A stretch of DNA of 34,512 nt from Thermoanaerobaculaceae bacterium (lineage in GTDB: Bacteria; Acidobacteriota; Thermoanaerobaculia; Thermoanaerobaculales; Thermoanaerobaculaceae). Where the stretch lies: the NCBI GenBank assembly GCA_013388425.1, contig JACADV010000037.1, positions 1-34,512 on the forward strand. The letters are read 5' to 3'. The position numbers and the translations under genes are program-made. The notes beneath the pieces were generated by a model that saw only the letters and a list, made by a program, of their open reading frames with translations, had not been told where the DNA came from and made no database searches. This document shows positions 32,231-34,512 of this stretch, in pieces (within the stretch, counting starts at the first letter, position 1; every line of letters begins with the position of its first letter).

Positions 32231-33251
32231 ACTTGCCGTGACTGCGGCCAAACTCCTCCTCATCGCCGTCGGCCTCCTCACGGCGATTCCCGTTATGGTG
32301 TGGGTGGAACGCCGGGGCGCTGCGTTCATCCAGGATCGCCTCGGTCCCAACCGGGTCGGTCCCCTCGGGCTCGTTCAACCCATCGTCGATGCCGTGAAGC
32401 TGTTCTTCAAGGAAGACATCACGCCGGCGGGCGTCTCCAGGGGACTCTACTTCTTGGCCCCCATGGTGGCCATCTTCGTGGCTCTGGTGACGTTCATCGT
32501 CATCCCCTTCGGTGCCGGCACCGACGTCACGGTTTTCGGTGTGCCGCTTTCGGGCGTGATGGTGGCGCCAGGGCTGGGCGTGGGGGTCCTCTACCTCCTG
32601 GCCCTGGGTTCCCTCTCGGTCTACGGCATCGTGCTTGCCGGGTGGTCCTCCAACAACAAGTACTCGCTCCTGGGGGCGCTCCGCTCCTCGGCCCAGCTGA
32701 TCTCCTACGAGCTGGCCATGACGGTGTCCGTGATGGGGGTGATCCTGGCCGCTGGCTCGCTGCGCCTGGATGCGGTGGTGGCCTACCAGTCCCAGCACCT
32801 GTGGAACGCCATCCCGCAGTTGGTGGGCTTCCTCGTCTTCGTGGTGGCGGCCTTTGCCGAGACCAACCGGTTGCCGTTCGACCTCCCCGAGGCCGAGACG
32901 GAACTGGTGGCCGGCTACCACGTGGAGTACTCCTCCATGAAGTTTGCCGCCTTCTTCATGAGCGAGTACGTGAACATGGTCACCATTTCCGCCCTCATGG
33001 TGACGCTCTACCTGGGTGGTTGGACGTTCCCTGGCCACCGCGCCCTGTCCGGTTGGCCGCTGTTACTACTCTCCGTCCTGTCGATGCTCGTGAAGGTATC
33101 GTTCGTCCTCTTTACCTTCGTGTGGGTGCGCTGGTCGCTGCCGCGCTTCCGCTACGACCAGCTCATGCGTCTGGGCTGGAAGGTCCTCCTCCCGCTCGCC
33201 GTCCTGAACCTGGTGTGGGTCGGCGTGGGCGTTGGCTACGGGTGGCTGTGA
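32220..33251 (+). CDS. nuoH: NADH-quinone oxidoreductase subunit H
   Basis: A 343-residue, eight-helix membrane subunit that forms the quinone tunnel and links the peripheral arm to the pump. The conserved VWVERRGAAFIQDRLGPNR and AVKLFFKEDITP loops are present. The AETNRLPFDLPEAETELVAG and SSMKFAAFFMSEYVNM segments carry the acidic residues of the E channel. The ATG lies inside nuoG (11-bp overlap). Its TGA overlaps the following small ORF as TGATG. Full length. Confidence 0.96.
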   Translation: MWAELAVTAAKLLLIAVGLLTAIPVMVWVERRGAAFIQDRLGPNRVGPLGLVQPIVDAVKLFFKEDITPAGVSRGLYFLAPMVAIFVALVTFIVIPFGAGTDVTVFGVPLSGVMVAPGLGVGVLYLLALGSLSVYGIVLAGWSSNNKYSLLGALRSSAQLISYELAMTVSVMGVILAAGSLRLDAVVAYQSQHLWNAIPQLVGFLVFVVAAFAETNRLPFDLPEAETELVAGYHVEYSSMKFAAFFMSEYVNMVTISALMVTLYLGGWTFPGHRALSGWPLLLLSVLSMLVKVSFVLFTFVWVRWSLPRFRYDQLMRLGWKVLLPLAVLNLVWVGVGVGYGWL

Positions 33252-33364
33252 TGGCGGCGCAGCTTTTCACGCGTGGGCACCTCCTGCCGCCGCGCTACCG
33301 GCAGACCGGTAGCCTCCCGTTGCCGGGGGAAAAGCGCAGCCGCGTCCTCGTCGAGGAGGCTTGA
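33251..33364 (+). CDS. 37-codon ORF in the nuoI position
   Basis: It starts with ATG in a TGATG overlap with nuoH, and ends 4 bp before nuoJ. The predicted peptide is basic (RGHLLPPRYRQ, then GSLPLPGEKRSR) and has no helix-forming hydrophobic stretch and no Cys. Its last codons contain the GAGGAGG that serves nuoJ. It occupies the slot where nuoI normally lies. PLPGEKRSR resembles the [QY]YPEEKRP-type stretch near the N-terminus of NuoI, so it may be a decayed nuoI start; equally it may be a small accessory protein or simply an untranslated spacer. Support for translation is limited to position and coupling. Confidence 0.45.
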   Translation: MAAQLFTRGHLLPPRYRQTGSLPLPGEKRSRVLVEEA

Positions 33365-33368
33365 TCCG

Positions 33369-33857
33369 ATGGAGCTGATCGTCTTTGCCGCCACTGCTGC
33401 CCTGGCCATCGTCTCGGCGTGCGTTGCTGTGGTGCACCGGCAGCCGGTGGTCAACGTGCTCTCCCTCATCGTTACTTTCTTCTGCGTGGCCGTGAATTTT
33501 GCCCTCTTGGGTGCCTCCTTCCTTGCGGCGGCCCAGATCCTGGTGTACGCCGGTGCCATCCTCGTGCTCTTCCTGTTCGTGGTCATGCTCCTCAACGCCC
33601 CGGTGGTGGAGGAGAACGAGGCCAAGCGGCCGCTCCAACGCTGGGGCGGCATCCTCCTGCCGCTCGTGCTCCTGGCCGGTGGGGCCGCCGTCTTGACTCC
33701 CACTCTCCTGGCAACTGCAGCCACGCCAACCGACGGCACCGCCCACGCCCTGGGGCGACTCCTGGTCGGCCCCCACCTCTTCGCCTTCGAACTGGTATCG
33801 GTCCTCCTCCTGGCCGCCCTCGTGGCGGCCATGGTCCTGGTGAAAAGGAAGCAGTGA
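33369..33857 (+). CDS. nuoJ: NADH-quinone oxidoreductase subunit J
   Basis: A 162-residue membrane subunit with five helices. The third helix, [18 protein letters not shown], contains the conserved Tyr-Ala-Gly-Ala pattern and the pi-bulge region of Nuo[15 protein letters not shown] and the C-terminal [20 protein letters not shown] also match. The ATG at 33369 is served by GAGGAGG 8 nt upstream. The stop is 1 nt before nuoK. No Glu-rich insertion or truncation is seen. Confidence 0.94.
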   Translation: MELIVFAATAALAIVSACVAVVHRQPVVNVLSLIVTFFCVAVNFALLGASFLAAAQILVYAGAILVLFLFVVMLLNAPVVEENEAKRPLQRWGGILLPLVLLAGGAAVLTPTLLATAATPTDGTAHALGRLLVGPHLFAFELVSVLLLAALVAAMVLVKRKQ

Positions 33858-33858
33858 C

Positions 33859-34164
33859 ATGACCGTTCCCACCAACTACTTCATCCTTCTCGCCACGGCG
33901 CTCTTCGCCATTGGCGCCGCCGGGGTGCTGTTGCGCCGCAACGGGATCTCTATCCTCCTCGGCATCGAGATCATGCTCAACGCCGTGAACCTGGCCCTTG
34001 CCACCTTCGCGCGCCAGCACGGCAACCTGGACGGACAGGTACTGGTGTTCTTCGTGATGGCGGTGGCCGCCGCGGAAGTGGCCGTGGGGCTGGCGCTGCT
34101 CGTGGCCATTTTCCGCCGCCATCGCTCCATCGATGTGGACCGTCTCAACGTGATGCGCTGGTAG
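33859..34164 (+). CDS. nuoK: NADH-quinone oxidoreductase subunit K
   Basis: A 101-residue, three-helix antiporter-like subunit. The buried Glu of helix 2 ([16 protein letters not shown]) and that of helix 3 ([16 protein letters not shown]) are both present; they take part in the proton path. The length is standard for NuoK (about 100). The ATG follows the nuoJ stop by 1 nt. Confidence 0.96.
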   Translation: MTVPTNYFILLATALFAIGAAGVLLRRNGISILLGIEIMLNAVNLALATFARQHGNLDGQVLVFFVMAVAAAEVAVGLALLVAIFRRHRSIDVDRLNVMRW

Positions 34165-34173
34165 GAGATCGCT

Positions 34174-34512
34174 ATGCTTGCCTGGCTCTGGCTCGTCCCT
34201 GTCCTGCCGCTGGCCGGCGCCCTCCTCCTCCTGGCCACGGCGCAGCGCAACTCCCACCGTACCACCTCCGCCATTGGCGTGGGTTCCGTCGGCCTCTCCC
34301 TGCTCGTTGCCCTGGCGGCCCTGGCCCAGTTCTGGGCCACGGGGCGCACCCCCTTCACCCAGACGTTGTTCCGCTGGATCGCCGCCGGTGACCTCTCCAT
34401 CGACTGGGCGTTGCGGTTGGACGCGTTGTCGGCGGTGATGGTGTTTTTTGTGACGCTGGTGGGGTTTTTGATCCACGTGTACTCGATCGGGTACATGCAC
34501 GGGGAGAGCGCG
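34174..34512 (+). CDS. nuoL: NADH-quinone oxidoreductase subunit L (5' part, cut by window end)
   Basis: The first 113 codons of the large antiporter-like subunit: MLAWLWLVPVLPLAGALLLL, then a second hydrophobic helix, and WALRLDALSAVMVFFVTLVG followed by HVYSIGYMHG, which match the conserved NuoL N-terminal region. The ATG at 34174 has AGGAG 6 nt upstream. From about codon 79 the codon choice changes from C-ending to G/T-ending (TTG, GTG, TTT), and G overtakes C on the coding strand, while the protein still reads as NuoL. Confidence 0.93.
   Translation, partial: MLAWLWLVPVLPLAGALLLLATAQRNSHRTTSAIGVGSVGLSLLVALAALAQFWATGRTPFTQTLFRWIAAGDLSIDWALRLDALSAVMVFFVTLVGFLIHVYSIGYMHGESA

Noticed and set aside
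34165-34173. Space for a missing nuoI or other gene between nuoK and nuoL
   Set aside because: Only 9 bp separate the two genes. The gap holds just the nuoL ribosome-binding site.

Overview
The window is high-GC bacterial DNA that most resembles Acidobacteriota. Two adjacent secreted proteins have the VWFA-related architecture expanded in that phylum, lpxB points to a Gram-negative LPS-bearing cell, and the complex I genes point to a respiratory metabolism. The phylum call is an inference from gene content; no rRNA or tRNA gene is present to fix it.

Layout. (1) 1-446: a gene-free array of 28-bp tandem repeats in two near-identical blocks, with palindromic GTCATCCTGAG elements in both orientations. 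(2) 447-4318, minus strand: asnS, the Mg transporter mgtE and the RNase-like yicC. yicC is divergent from a large GT-C type membrane glycosyltransferase (4390-6699, plus). (3) 6710-11368, minus strand: a very compact seven-gene operon, rpsA - ihfB-like - HIT - membrane protein (DUF6677-like) - 61-aa membrane protein - VanZ-like - lpxB. It has a clear sigma-70 promoter and a hairpin-containing leader before rpsA. (4) 11489-19997, minus strand: a TPR protein, pepD, an unrecognised secreted protein, glpX and two VWFA-related secreted proteins. A consensus-perfect sigma-54 promoter lies upstream of the first VWFA gene. (5) 20265-23803, plus strand: a CDP-paratose-2-epimerase-like enzyme, a family 4 glycosyltransferase and a fold-type I PLP aminotransferase. 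(6) 23823-28252: priA (minus), a TetR-like regulator (plus) and pepT (minus). (7) 28391-34512, plus strand: a complex I operon nuoA-E-F-G-H-(37-aa ORF)-J-K-L, with nuoL cut by the window edge.

The most unusual items are these. The sigma-54 promoter sits in front of the VWFA pair and possibly a five-gene unit reaching glpX and pepD. The nuo operon lacks nuoB, nuoC, nuoD and nuoI, and a 37-codon ORF occupies the usual nuoI slot. The rpsA leader carries two perfect hairpins. priA and tetR are divergent genes that look leaderless. Base skew switches abruptly in the last ~100 bases inside nuoL.

Overall the plus strand is C-rich. Plus-strand genes favour C-ending codons and minus-strand genes favour G-ending codons, which suggests the minus strand is the leading strand here. 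About 14 of 32 start codons I assigned are GTG or TTG, and many neighbours overlap by 4-17 bp. No CRISPR, insertion sequence, phage gene or complete RNA gene was seen.
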